From: AWTP1-13 sp963840075
GTDB lineage: Bacteria; Pseudomonadota; Alphaproteobacteria; Rhizobiales; Hyphomicrobiaceae
Direction: 5' to 3'
NCBI GenBank assembly: GCA_963840075.1
Contig: CAWIXS010000031.1
Location: 62,001-126,000, forward strand
DNA length: 64,000 nucleotides
The notes below the pieces were generated by a model. The model ran no database searches. It saw only the letters and a list, made by a program, of their open reading frames with translations, and was not told the origin of the DNA. Shown one piece after another: positions 44,178-52,696 of this stretch (the first letter of the stretch is position 1; each line of letters opens with the position of its first letter). The position numbers and the translations under genes are program-made.

Positions 44178-44978
44178 TCAGAAACTCGACCAGACGAGAC
44201 CGAGACCCGAGATTAACAGCACGCTGTGGACGATGCGGTCGAAGCGCAGGTCGTCGAGGCGCTTGTAGAGCCGGTTTCCCAGCCACGCCCCGAGCAGCGT
44301 CGCCGGCGTGGCCACCAGAAACGCAATGATGACCCTGCCCCCCACGAGGCCCTGCACCACGCTGGTAACCAGCATGGCCGTGAGCAGCGTGAAGTTGAAG
44401 ACCTGGAAGATCACGCGCCGCTCGTCCTTTGGCCAGCCCTTGAGCGACGCCCATATCGTCGGCAGCACGCCGGAGAGGCCGGCGAGCCCGCCCAGCACAC
44501 CGCCGGCGAAACCGACGACCGCCTCCACCCGGCGCTCCGTGCCGGGCCGGCCCGCGGCGAGCCGCGCCCAGCCCGCCGCAAACAGCATGAACGCGCAATA
44601 GGCGACCAGCAGCACCCCGAGCCACAGCTTGAAGACGCCCAGGCTGATCAGGGGCAGCACCCAGGTGCCAAGGGGGATGCCAACGAGCCCGGCGACCAGC
44701 ATCGGCGCGAGGCGGCGCCAGCTCACGGCCCCCCAGACGGTGGAGATGGTCGATGCATGGCCAACAACCGAGCAGGCCGAGGCGAGCTGGGCGGCCACCA
44801 ACGGCTCCACGACCTGCAGCCACAGCGGCAGGCCGGTGAGCGCGTTCCCGAAACCGGTCAAGCCGTTGACGAACCCGCCGGCCAACGCGCCGGCGAGGAT
44901 GAACGCCAGCACTCGAAGGTCGCCGAGCGCCATCACCTGCAGGTCGCCCAGCTGTGCCGACATCCCCTGTGCAGACAT
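44178..44978 (-). CDS. TauE/SafE family sulfite exporter-like membrane protein
   Basis: A transporter of about 266 residues with eight predicted helices. The family signatures are duplicated halves with AGGFVNGLTGFGNALTGLPL in the first and GFAGGVLGGLAGLSGVLPT in the second. Family members move sulfite, sulfoacetate or other organosulfur anions, but many are uncharacterised. I choose the ATG at 44978 because GGGCGGGGG lies just before it; the ATG at 44933 would shorten it by 15 residues. It is divergent from hsp20, sharing the intergenic region that holds a heat-shock-type promoter for the latter. Confidence 0.9.
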   Translation of the reverse strand: MSAQGMSAQLGDLQVMALGDLRVLAFILAGALAGGFVNGLTGFGNALTGLPLWLQVVEPLVAAQLASACSVVGHASTISTVWGAVSWRRLAPMLVAGLVGIPLGTWVLPLISLGVFKLWLGVLLVAYCAFMLFAAGWARLAAGRPGTERRVEAVVGFAGGVLGGLAGLSGVLPTIWASLKGWPKDERRVIFQVFNFTLLTAMLVTSVVQGLVGGRVIIAFLVATPATLLGAWLGNRLYKRLDDLRFDRIVHSVLLISGLGLVWSSF

Positions 44979-45015
44979 CCCCCGCCCGTCCCTGGACCCC
45001 CTGCCTGGCGCATTT

Positions 45016-45044
45016 CTTGAAACTGCCCCGCTCATCCACCATAT
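45016..45044 (+). promoter_or_regulatory. RpoH-type promoter for hsp20
   Basis: CTTGAA at 45016-45021 and CCATAT at 45039-45044 are separated by 17 bases, the alphaproteobacterial sigma-32 pattern. Transcription from about 45052 would give a leader of some 95 bases before the hsp20 ATG, long enough for a structured element. Confidence 0.6.
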
Positions 45045-45146
45045 CATCTGCGCGAACACAACCAGCGCCTGCGAGGGCTGGGGAGCGGAGGCCGCAAGGG
45101 TCCGCGATTGCCCTGATGTTCGGGGCCAAGGCCGGGAGGCTTGGCT

Positions 45147-45590
45147 ATGACGCGCATGTCGCATCTTTCCAGCCCGCTGTTCCTGGGCTTCGAGGAAATG
45201 GAACGGCTGATCGATCGGGTCGGCAAGGGCGGCGACGGCTATCCCCCGTACAACATCGAACGGATTGCGGGTGCCGGCGAGCCCGACGGCAATCTGGCAT
45301 GCGAGATGCTGCGCATCACGCTGGCGGTCGCGGGCTTCAAACGCGAGCAGATCGACATCACCATCGAGGACAACCAGCTCAACATCCGCGGCCGCCAGGA
45401 GGACGACAAGTCCCGGCAATTCATCCATCGCGGCATCGCCACGCGCCAGTTCAGCCGCACGTTCGTGCTGGCCGAGGGCATCGAGGTGAAGTCGGCGGAC
45501 TTGAGCGACGGGCTGTTGTGCATCGACCTGGTGCGGCGCGAGCCGGAGCGAAGCGTGCGCCGGGTCGAGATCGGCAGATCGAGAGTCTGA
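45147..45590 (+). CDS. small heat-shock protein Hsp20
   Basis: An alpha-crystallin-type chaperone of 147 residues that holds unfolded proteins. The order is an N-terminal arm (SSPLFLGFEEMERLIDRVGK), the PPYNIE motif opening the domain, ITLAVAGFKREQIDITIEDN, and the closing RTFVLAEGIEVKSADLSDGL with LCIDLVRR. The ATG at 45147 follows GGGAGGC; a TTG six bases earlier is less likely. A DUF1150 gene follows, as it does in many Hyphomicrobiales. A sigma-32-like promoter lies about 100 bases upstream, so heat induction is expected. Confidence 0.94.
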   Translation: MTRMSHLSSPLFLGFEEMERLIDRVGKGGDGYPPYNIERIAGAGEPDGNLACEMLRITLAVAGFKREQIDITIEDNQLNIRGRQEDDKSRQFIHRGIATRQFSRTFVLAEGIEVKSADLSDGLLCIDLVRREPERSVRRVEIGRSRV

Positions 45591-45697
45591 GGCGTCCGCG
45601 CCATGGTCGGCGCATGCGAATCGCCGGAAGATGTGACGCCTGAATAGGACTGTGTGGCCGGCGGCCGGGGCGAGAACGGCTGGGACAAAGGCCCGAC

Positions 45698-45750
45698 CGA
45701 GAAGGGCCGCCTGAGAAGGGCCGACCTGAGAAGGCCCGACTTGAGAAGGA
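45698..45750 (+). repeat. short tandem repeat upstream of the DUF1150 gene
   Basis: Four imperfect copies of a unit near GAGAAGGGCCGACCT (about 14-15 bases) run from 45698 up to the ribosome-binding site. The last copy, GAGAAGGAG, supplies the Shine-Dalgarno sequence, so copy-number change here could alter translation of the next gene. Confidence 0.6.
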
Positions 45751-45759
45751 GTGAGCGTC

Positions 45760-46032
45760 GTGGAAAAGAACGCACAGAAGCCGGAGTTGCCGGTTCATCC
45801 CATGAGCATGAGCGAGCTGGCCAAGCTGGGCGGCGGCAAGGTCGCCTACATCAAGGTCATGAGCCACGACGAGGCGAAGGAGCTGTTCCCGGCGGTCGAG
45901 AACCTGCCCGAGGGCATCGACCTGTTCTCGCTGCACGCCGCCGACGGCACCCCGCTGATCCTGACCGACAGCCACCAGGCCGCCGTCGGCCACGCCCTGG
46001 GCGACGACCTGGAGATTGCCAGCGTACACTGA
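45760..46032 (+). CDS. DUF1150 family protein
   Basis: A 90-residue alphaproteobacterial protein of unknown function, usually next to hsp20. Recognisable segments are MSMSELAKLGGGKVAYIKVM, LPEGIDLFSLHAADGTPLIL and a closing DSHQAAVGHALGDDLEIASVH. The GTG at 45760 is chosen because AAGGAG lies eight bases before it; the GTG at 45751 overlaps that site. It follows hsp20 by 169 bp on the same strand and may be co-induced. Confidence 0.88.
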   Translation: MEKNAQKPELPVHPMSMSELAKLGGGKVAYIKVMSHDEAKELFPAVENLPEGIDLFSLHAADGTPLILTDSHQAAVGHALGDDLEIASVH

Positions 46033-46328
46033 GGGGGCAGCAGCCCCCACCGACGCAAGGGGTCGGACCCCTCGCCGCGACGTTCGCGATCCACGCGAGC
46101 GCTTCGGCGAGGGGTGTGACCCCTTCTTTTTTCGCTCTTCTTCTCTTCGCTCGCCAGCAACGACACGAACAGGCGCAGCACCTGCGCCATCACGGGCTCG
46201 GTGGCGTCGCGCGCCACGCCCCAGCTCGGGAAATGGCCGTCCGTGTGCATGCGCGCCAGGCCGTAGACGAACGCGCGGCTGGCGATCTCGGTCAGGCGCA
46301 GGTCGGCCGGGCTCGTCCTCGCCGCCAT
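45846..46328 (-). CDS. uncertain hypothetical protein reading through a repeat
   Basis: The first 65 residues (MAARTSPADLRLTEIASRAF, VYGLARMHTDGHFPSWGVAR) look like a genuine small helical protein, with its ATG at 46328. The frame then has no stop: it continues through the palindromic repeat at 46055-46127 and antisense to the DUF1150 gene to 45846. The repeat has probably replaced the original 3' end. I recognise no family. Confidence 0.35.
   Translation of the reverse strand: MAARTSPADLRLTEIASRAFVYGLARMHTDGHFPSWGVARDATEPVMAQVLRLFVSLLASEEKKSEKRRGHTPRRSARVDRERRGEGSDPLRRWGLLPPQCTLAISRSSPRAWPTAAWWLSVRISGVPSAACSENRSMPSGRFSTAGNSSFASSWLMTLM
46055..46127. repeat. GGGGTCAGACCCC inverted-repeat element, copy 4
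   Basis: GCAAGGGGTCGGACCCCTCG at about 46055 and GGCGAGGGGTGTGACCCCTTC near 46107 repeat the arms seen at 6864, 30151 and 35061. It sits 22 bases past the DUF1150 stop and inside the opposite-strand frame at 45846-46328. Confidence 0.75.
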
Positions 46329-46447
46329 GGCCGTGCGGGTCTACGCCGCCGCCGTGGGCGCCTTCCGCCGCAGCCGGGGCTGAGGCGGCGCGGCGCTGTG
46401 CGCCTCCTCGAGGCGGTCCCGGCCCGCCCGATCTCGCAGGCGGCCGC

Positions 46448-47713
46448 TCACTCGTCATCGGGCGGCGCGCAGGGGGCGGCGCCCGAGCAGAAGACCTGGA
46501 TGCGCTCGTTGAGGCAGCGGGCGTTGTCGGCGAGCTCGGGATCGCCCAGCGGCATGCCGCTGTCGTCGCGGATGCGAGGGTTGGAAAAGTACAGGATCGG
46601 ACGGCAGGCCCCGACCCCGGATGGGCAGCGATACGACATGATGGTGCGCCAGCGCCCCGTGATGCTGTAGAGCCCGTGGCCGTATCTGCCGCAAGGCCGC
46701 CGCTTGCGGTCCTTCTCCCAGTTGTGGCGCGCTCCGAGGATGTGGCCGATCTCGTGCGCCAGCGTCGCTTTCGGAGCCAGGCACGACGCCCTGATCACGA
46801 TGAAGGCATCGTCGAGGTCGGCGCCGATGGCGCGGCTCCTCCCGCAGGCATTTCTTCTGTCCCCATCGCTTATCCGGTAGAGATCGGAGACCACCAGCAC
46901 CGCCACGTCGGCTCCATACGTCTTGCGCCTGCCGAGCACCTCGTCCATCTCGATGTCGGTGCGCACCCAGCCGGTCTCGCGGTAGCTCGTCGCATAGGTG
47001 CCCGCGACCTTCAGACGAATGCCGACCTCGCTGTTCTTGAAGGAGAGGTTGGCGATCTCTGCGGCGAGGGCGATGTCGCCCTCGATATCGGCAACGGCGC
47101 CCTTGGCCTCGTTCGTGTAGGCGACGAGCACCCCCAGCGTGTAGGTCCTGGGTGGGTTGGAGGCGACGGCCTTGGCAGGCTTGCGCTTCCCCGGCCACAG
47201 CCAGGATTTCCGCCCCGCCTCCTTGTCCTGCGGGGGCTCGTCCCCGTGACTCTCGTCGACGCGGACGCGCATCTCGCTGATCCGCACGACGGCGTGCAGG
47301 CCGTCGCCCAGGGGCATGATGCGGAACTGACCGCCCCGCGTGCGCACATCGCCTCTGACCCCGCGCGCGCCGACCATCAGAATGACGGAGCCGAGCCTGT
47401 CGCCGGCCACCTTTCCGAACCAAGTGTAGTCGGTGCCGGCGCGGCTCTCGATCGCGCCGGTGACCGTGATCCTGGCCCCCGGGAGCGTGAGCGCGACGGG
47501 CCTGCCCGGCGTCGTCAGAAGGGGCAGTGCGACAGCCGCAATGCGCACGTCCTCCGCCTCGAGGTCCAGGTCCAGCGCTGCCAGCCGGCGCGCCGCCTCC
47601 GCGGCGCGCCCGCCGCCGGGATCGACCAGCAGCTCCGGGTGGGCTTGGGCGTAGGCAAGCGCGAGCGTCAGCAACACGGCAACGCCGGCGCCCGCGATCC
47701 TGCGTAGCGACAT
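46448..47713 (-). CDS. secreted reprolysin-type zinc metalloprotease
   Basis: A 421-residue exported zincin. A signal peptide (GAGVAVLLTLALAYAQAH) leads into a propeptide-like N-terminal half. The active site is the full HEIGHILGARHNW at residues 320-332 (zinc ligands His320, His324, His330; base Glu321), with the Met-turn TIMSYRC about 35 residues later, as in metzincins of the M12 class. Cysteines near the active site (RRPCGRYGHG, CPSGVGACRP) suggest disulfides outside the cytoplasm. The gene stands alone. Substrates are unknown. Confidence 0.88.
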   Translation of the reverse strand: MSLRRIAGAGVAVLLTLALAYAQAHPELLVDPGGGRAAEAARRLAALDLDLEAEDVRIAAVALPLLTTPGRPVALTLPGARITVTGAIESRAGTDYTWFGKVAGDRLGSVILMVGARGVRGDVRTRGGQFRIMPLGDGLHAVVRISEMRVRVDESHGDEPPQDKEAGRKSWLWPGKRKPAKAVASNPPRTYTLGVLVAYTNEAKGAVADIEGDIALAAEIANLSFKNSEVGIRLKVAGTYATSYRETGWVRTDIEMDEVLGRRKTYGADVAVLVVSDLYRISDGDRRNACGRSRAIGADLDDAFIVIRASCLAPKATLAHEIGHILGARHNWEKDRKRRPCGRYGHGLYSITGRWRTIMSYRCPSGVGACRPILYFSNPRIRDDSGMPLGDPELADNARCLNERIQVFCSGAAPCAPPDDE

Positions 47714-47999
47714 GAACGAATCCCGAACCGAGCGGCCTCACAGACAGCAATTGGTCGCGCGGCCGCGCCACTGGGTTCAACCCGCCGGGTTGCATGATCC
47801 CGACAAATCCGGCCGCTGGCGCCCGGCTCGGGCGGAGGCACCACTGCATCCGGACGACGCGCGCGGCCACTCAGCGGCCTCGCCAGGCGCTCCTGGCGCC
47901 TATCCACGGTCCCGCCCCGGCAGCCGCCCGTTGCGGAAAGAGGGAGCCGCAACCGCCCGTTGGTCCATCAACCCAGCGCCGCGCGCTTTGCCGAGCCGT

Positions 48000-48929
48000 T
48001 CACCAACGCGCCTGGATGGCGCGCAGGAAATCCGGCCCGGCCTCGGCGAGCAGCTCGGCGGCGGCGTCCTCGGCGAACTTCAGAGCCTCGGCCGGCGCGC
48101 CCTGGCGGCGGGTCGCCCAGGCGCTGGCGCCGTCGGGGGTGAGGATCATGCCCTGGAAGGCGAAACGCCCGCCGGCGAGCTCGCCGAGCGCCGCAATCGG
48201 CATGCGGCAGGAGCCCTCCAGCCTGGCGAGGAAGGCCCGCTCGGCCGTCACCGCGAGCGCGGTCGGCTCGTGGTTGACGGGCGCCAGGATCTCGGCCATG
48301 GCCACGTCGTCGGCGCGAATTTCGACCCCGATGGCACCCTGCGCCACCGCCGGCAGCATCTCCTCGACCGGCACCGGCGCCGTCGCCTTGTCCTGGAAGC
48401 CCAGCCGCTTCAGGCCGGCCAGCGCCAGCAGCGTTGCATCGGCGGCACCCTCGGCGAGCTTCCTGAGCCGGGTATCCACATTGCCCCGAATTGGAACAAC
48501 CGCGAGGTCGGGGCGCAGGTGCCGCACCTGGGCCTGCCGCCGCAGCGACGAGGTGGCCACCACCGCCCCCGCGGGCAGTTGCGCCAGGCTCTGGGCCTTG
48601 TGGCTGATGAAGGCGTCGCGCACGTCCTCGCGCGGCAGGTAGCATGAGAGCGCGAGCCCGGCGGGCAGCAGGGTGGGCATGTCCTTCATGGAATGCACGG
48701 CGATGTCGACCTCGCCGGCCGCGAGCGCCTCCTCGATCTCCTTGGTGAAGAGGCCCTTGCCGCCGGCCTCGGCCAGCGGGCGGTCCTGGATGCGATCGCC
48801 CGAGGTCTTGATGACCCGCACCTCGAAGGCGAGCCTGCCGGGGCCGTGCGCGGCCTCCAGCCGCGCCTCCACCTCGCGCGCCTGGGCCAGCGCCAGAGGC
48901 GAGCCGCGGGTGCCGATGCGGATTTTCAC
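48000..48929 (-). CDS. hemC: hydroxymethylbilane synthase HemC
   Basis: HemC polymerises four porphobilinogens to hydroxymethylbilane in heme and corrin synthesis. The 309-residue product starts RIGTRGSPLALAQAREVEAR, carries KGLFTKEIEEALAAGEVDIA and HSMKDMPT, the arginine cluster SSLRRQAQVRHLRPDL and the dipyrromethane-cofactor Cys241 in GSCRMPIAAL. I use the GTG at 48929; a TTG three codons upstream is also possible. It is divergent from tsaD with fewer than 100 bases between, the usual alphaproteobacterial arrangement. Confidence 0.96.
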   Translation of the reverse strand: MKIRIGTRGSPLALAQAREVEARLEAAHGPGRLAFEVRVIKTSGDRIQDRPLAEAGGKGLFTKEIEEALAAGEVDIAVHSMKDMPTLLPAGLALSCYLPREDVRDAFISHKAQSLAQLPAGAVVATSSLRRQAQVRHLRPDLAVVPIRGNVDTRLRKLAEGAADATLLALAGLKRLGFQDKATAPVPVEEMLPAVAQGAIGVEIRADDVAMAEILAPVNHEPTALAVTAERAFLARLEGSCRMPIAALGELAGGRFAFQGMILTPDGASAWATRRQGAPAEALKFAEDAAAELLAEAGPDFLRAIQARW

Positions 48930-49025
48930 TGCTTGCAAGCGCCGATCTCCCGATGCTACGCGCAATACGCAGCGCGGGCCCCGACGGATCTCGGAGGCCG
49001 GATGACGCGCACACGCATAGCACCC

Positions 49026-50124
49026 ATGGACCGGCGATCCAACAGCGCGGGCGGTGAGCGCCCAACCCTGGTTCTCGGCATCGAGACCAGCTGCGACGAG
49101 ACCGCGGCTGCGCGTGGTCGCGCGGGAGCCCGACGGCACCGGCCGCATCGTCTCCAGCGTGGTGCGGGCGCAGTGGGAGGAGCACCGCCGCTACGGCGGC
49201 GTGGTGCCGGAGATTGCCGCGCGCGCCCACGTGGAATGCCTCGACCAGATCGTGGCGCAGGCCCTGCGCGAGGCCGGCGTCGCGCTGCCGCGCCTCGACG
49301 GCGTCGCGGTCACGGCGGGGCCCGGGCTGATCGGCGGCCTGCTGGTAGGGGTGACGACCGCCAAGGCCATTGCCCTGGTGCACGCCCTGCCGCTGGTGGC
49401 GGTCAACCATCTGGAGGCGCACGCGCTCACTGTCGGCCTCACCGAGGGCCTGCGCCCGCCCTATCTCCTGCTCCTGGTGTCCGGCGGGCACACCCAGCTT
49501 CTCGTGGTGCACGGCGTGGGACGCTACGAGCGGCTGGGCACCACCATCGACGATGCCCTGGGCGAGGCCTTCGACAAGACGGCCAAGCTCCTGGGGCTCG
49601 GCTTTCCCGGCGGCCCGGCCGTGGAGCAGGCCGCCGCCCGCGGCCGGCCGGGCCGGTTCGCGCTGCCGCGCCCGATGCTCGGGCGGGCGGAGCCGCATTT
49701 CTCCTTCGCCGGGCTCAAGACGGCCGTGCGGCGCCAGGCCCAGGCGCTGGCCCCGCTCAGCGCGGCCGACATCGCCGATCTGTGCGCCGACTTCCAGGCC
49801 GCCGTGTGCGACAGCCTCGCCGACCGGGTGCGCCGCGCCATGGCGATCGCCGGCGGGCGCCACCTGGTGGTGGCCGGCGGCGTCGCCGCCAACCGGCAGA
49901 TCGGCACCGCCCTCGCCGAGGTCGCCCGCGCGCACGGCTATGCCCTGCATGTGCCGCCGCCGGCCCTGTGCGGCGACAACGCCGCCATGGTGGCCTGGGC
50001 CGGCGCCGAGCGCCTGGCGCTCGGCCTCGTCGACGGCCTCGACTTCGAGGCCCGTGCCCGCTGGCCGCTCGACGCGCAGGCCACGCCCGCCCTCGGCGCC
50101 GGCCGCCACGGCGCCAAGGCGTAG
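49026..50124 (+). CDS. tsaD: tRNA threonylcarbamoyladenosine transferase TsaD, +1 frameshift
   Basis: TsaD attaches threonylcarbamoyl to A37 of ANN-reading tRNAs and is essential in most bacteria. One frame starts (ATG 49026, or 49002) and reads LVLGIETSCDETAAA; the next frame continues VVAREPDGTGRIVSSVVRAQ and WEEHRRYGGVVPEIAARAHVE. Removing one base at about 49113 (GCGCG) joins them into 365 residues. The metal-binding HLEAH, the VSGGHTQL loop and the C-terminal VPPPALCGDNAAMVAWAG are intact. Because the gene should be essential, the shift is most likely a sequence error. Confidence 0.92.
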
Positions 50125-50126
50125 GT

Positions 50127-50786
50127 TCAGGCTGCGGACCTTCCCGACATAGCCTTCAGTCTGCGGTCAAAGCCTCTAGCCGAGCGATGGAGGTTGTGAA
50201 TCGCGCCCAGAATCCCCTTGCGATCGCCGCTCCTTGGTGGTGACGGCATCATACGCTTGGCAATTTCAGCCATCTCCTGTTTACGGACAGCCTTATCTTC
50301 CTTCAGTTGGGCAAAAACGCTCTCAAACTCGCTGTCAGAACCAAGCGCAGGCGTCAGGCGTTCAACATAGTTGCTCACTACGGCCTCGTCAGTCGCAGAG
50401 GGAGCCGCCTTGGCCTTTCGACTCGGCGAAGCAATAAGCGCTTCTGCGGCGCTGATTAGTTCAGCAAGCCCTGATCCTCCGTAGGGTTCCAGGAATTTGA
50501 CGAGCAGATCGACCTCCTTGGCCGCGGACTTGCTGGCGACACGGTCGAGCATGCGCTGGTACGCTTGCAGTGCCGGAAGCACGTCACCCACGAGCTGACC
50601 CGTCCATCCGACCCCAACTTCATTGGTCGGCGTTGCCTTTCGGAGGAACGCAGCGGTGGCCTTCTGCTCATGACCTTCGAGAAATGCAATCAGCGAACCA
50701 ATGGCGTTGGCCTGCGGTGAGGCATGTACCACGTCGAGCAGCGCCGCCAACTCGCCCAGAGCCTTTCTGACGGTTGCAATCGTCAT
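50127..50786 (-). CDS. hypothetical protein paired with a ParA-like fragment
   Basis: A 219-residue, mostly helical, charged protein with no family I recognise. It starts MTIATVRKALGELAALLDVV and ends in a basic stretch (ILGAIHNLHRSARGFDRRLK). Its ATG overlaps the stop of the ParA-like frame by four bases (ATGA), so they were a translationally coupled pair; a partner of a Walker ATPase, such as a DNA-binding or adaptor protein, is a reasonable guess. Its GC content is lower than the flanking tsaD and gpsA, and it runs against them, which marks the pair as an insertion. Confidence 0.6.
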   Translation of the reverse strand: MTIATVRKALGELAALLDVVHASPQANAIGSLIAFLEGHEQKATAAFLRKATPTNEVGVGWTGQLVGDVLPALQAYQRMLDRVASKSAAKEVDLLVKFLEPYGGSGLAELISAAEALIASPSRKAKAAPSATDEAVVSNYVERLTPALGSDSEFESVFAQLKEDKAVRKQEMAEIAKRMMPSPPRSGDRKGILGAIHNLHRSARGFDRRLKAMSGRSAA

Positions 50787-51370
50787 AGCTGCATCCTCCG
50801 GCCGATCTCCGCGCCAAGCCTGGCGAAGAGCGACCTGATCTCATCGTACGACTCGCCATCTTGCACGTACGCTATACCCTGGCCGGCGACTCGGCCAAGG
50901 GCCGCCCGGTCGGGAATGAACAGGTCCCGGTCGAGTAGTTGGGTGGGCTTCCCCAGCTTGTCCAGAGCGATGTTGATCGCATTGATCGCAGCTCCCTCCT
51001 GCCGCTGCGGCCCTGTGGCCCCTGTCATGTTGCCCACGACCCCTATTGGCTTCAAGAAGGGACAGACCGACTGAAGGGTTTGCAGTTGCTTGATGAACGT
51101 GCCGACGGCTTCGCCGGAAAGATGATCGAGGACAGTCGGGATCAGGATGTGCGTCCCCGCGCAAAGCGCCTGAACACAGCCTGTCGTCAATCGCGGTGGG
51201 GCATCGATGACGATCAGATCAAAATGCTGCCGGGCAACGCCAGAATGCAGGATCGTGGCAAGGTTGTAGCGAATGTCGGCATTCGGGTTTTCAGTGGTCA
51301 ACCACTCGACGAGCAGCCGGTTCTCAGCCTGCGCCAACCACAGCAAAGCATACGCACAAACCTTAGCATT
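50783..51370 (-). pseudogene. ParA-like ATPase, N-terminally truncated
   Basis: About 195 codons match the C-terminal two thirds of a ParA/MinD-type ATPase: DLIVIDAPPRLTTGCVQALC (Walker A' / switch II region), THILIPTVLDHLSGEAVGTF, GVVGNMTGATGPQR. The N-terminal Walker A loop KGGxGKT and the first strands are missing; upstream the frame passes into sequence antisense to gpsA. Without the P-loop it cannot bind ATP normally, so I call it a remnant. The partner gene at 50127-50786 is coupled to it. Confidence 0.7.
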
Positions 51371-51500
51371 TGAAGTGATCAGTGTGCGACAAGAGAATAG
51401 AGCGGTGCCTGTTGGCAGCGGCGCCCAAAGCAGCCTACTCTGCGCTCGTCTGGAGCCTCGCTTCGCAGGCACATGGATGTAGCAGAGCAGGTCGAGCACA

Positions 51501-52496
51501 GTGACCTTCGACAGCATCGGCATCATCGGCGCAGGGGCGTGGGGCACGGCGCTGGGCCAGACCATGCGCCTCGCCGGCCGCGCGGTGCTGATCTGGGCGC
51601 GCGAGCCCGAGGTCGTCGCCGAGATCGAGGCGAGCCATAGCAACGCCGCGTTTCTGCCCGGCGTGGCGCTCGATCCCGCGCTGCGGGCAACGGGCACGCT
51701 GGCCGATGTCGCGGCCTGCGATGTCGTGCTGATGGTGGCGCCGGCGCAGCATGTGCGCGCGGTGGGGACGGAGCTGGCGCCACATCTCGCCGCCGGCAAG
51801 CCGCTGGTGATCTGCGCCAAGGGCCTGGAGCAGGCCACCGGCAAGCTGCTGGGCGAGGTGGCGGCCGAGGCGCTGCCGCAGGCGGCGCTCGCCGTGCTGT
51901 CGGGGCCGAGCTTCGCCGCCGACGTGGCGCGCGGGCTGCCCACGGCGCTGACGCTCGCCTGCGCCGACGAGAGCCTGGGCGCACGCCTCGTCGAGGCTCT
52001 GGGATACCGCCACTTCCGCCTCTACCGCTCCACTGACCTGATCGGCGTGCAGCTCGGCGGCGCCGTCAAGAACGTGCTCGCCATCGCGGCCGGCATCGTC
52101 GAGGGCAAAGGCCTCGGCGCCAGCGCGCATGCCGCCCTGGTGGCGCGCGGCTTTGCCGAGCTGCGCCGCTTCGGCACTGCGCTCGGCGCGCGGCCGGAGA
52201 CGCTGATGGGGCTCTCAGGGCTGGGCGATCTGCTGCTCACCTGCGGCAGCCCGCAGTCGCGCAACATGAGCCTCGGCCGCGCGCTGGGCCAGGGCCAGAC
52301 CCTGGGGGCGGTCCTGGGCAGCCGGCGCTCGGTGACCGAGGGCGTCTACACCGCCGCCGCCGTCACCAGGGTCGCGGCCGAGAAAGGCATCGACATGCCG
52401 ATCTCCGCCGCCGTCAACGCCATCGTCGCCGGCAACACCACGGTCGACGCCGCCATCGAGGCGCTGCTGTCGCGCCCATTCAAGGTGGAGGGATAG
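51501..52496 (+). CDS. gpsA: NAD(P)H-dependent glycerol-3-phosphate dehydrogenase GpsA
   Basis: GpsA reduces dihydroxyacetone phosphate to glycerol-3-phosphate for phospholipid synthesis. The 331-residue protein has the nucleotide-binding IGIIGAGAWGTALGQTM, the CAKGLEQATG and VLSGPSFAADVARGLPTALT signatures, and the catalytic-lysine segment QLGGAVKNVLAIAAGI. It starts with GTG at 51501. In related genomes it follows tsaD directly; here 1.4 kb of opposite-strand, lower-GC DNA separates the two, so it may now need its own promoter within that insert. Confidence 0.96.
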   Translation: MTFDSIGIIGAGAWGTALGQTMRLAGRAVLIWAREPEVVAEIEASHSNAAFLPGVALDPALRATGTLADVAACDVVLMVAPAQHVRAVGTELAPHLAAGKPLVICAKGLEQATGKLLGEVAAEALPQAALAVLSGPSFAADVARGLPTALTLACADESLGARLVEALGYRHFRLYRSTDLIGVQLGGAVKNVLAIAAGIVEGKGLGASAHAALVARGFAELRRFGTALGARPETLMGLSGLGDLLLTCGSPQSRNMSLGRALGQGQTLGAVLGSRRSVTEGVYTAAAVTRVAAEKGIDMPISAAVNAIVAGNTTVDAAIEALLSRPFKVEG

Positions 52497-52696
52497 TCCG
52501 CCACCGGCGGCGAGCGGTCCGCGGAGCATCGAAACGGGGAGAACTGCGTTTCCCTCCTTTTCGTTCCGCGTGCGACGGCTTATCCTCCGTCCAGGAAATG
52601 TCAGACGCTGGCTGCCGTAGCTTTCCGTAGCCCTGGCGTTGCCATCGCCGCCGCGCGGCGGGCCGTTCGCCGGCCTTGGCAGGGGGACAATCGCAG

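Noticed and set aside
46016..47707. A 563-codon plus-strand frame opposite the metalloprotease
   Set aside because: The opposite strand has a signal peptide and an intact HExxHxxGxxH zincin; the plus frame is Arg/Pro/Gly-rich without motifs.
48693..50243. A 516-codon plus-strand frame beginning inside hemC
   Set aside because: Only its short section around LVLGIETSCDETAAA is real, as the start of tsaD; the remainder is antisense to hemC or out of frame with tsaD.
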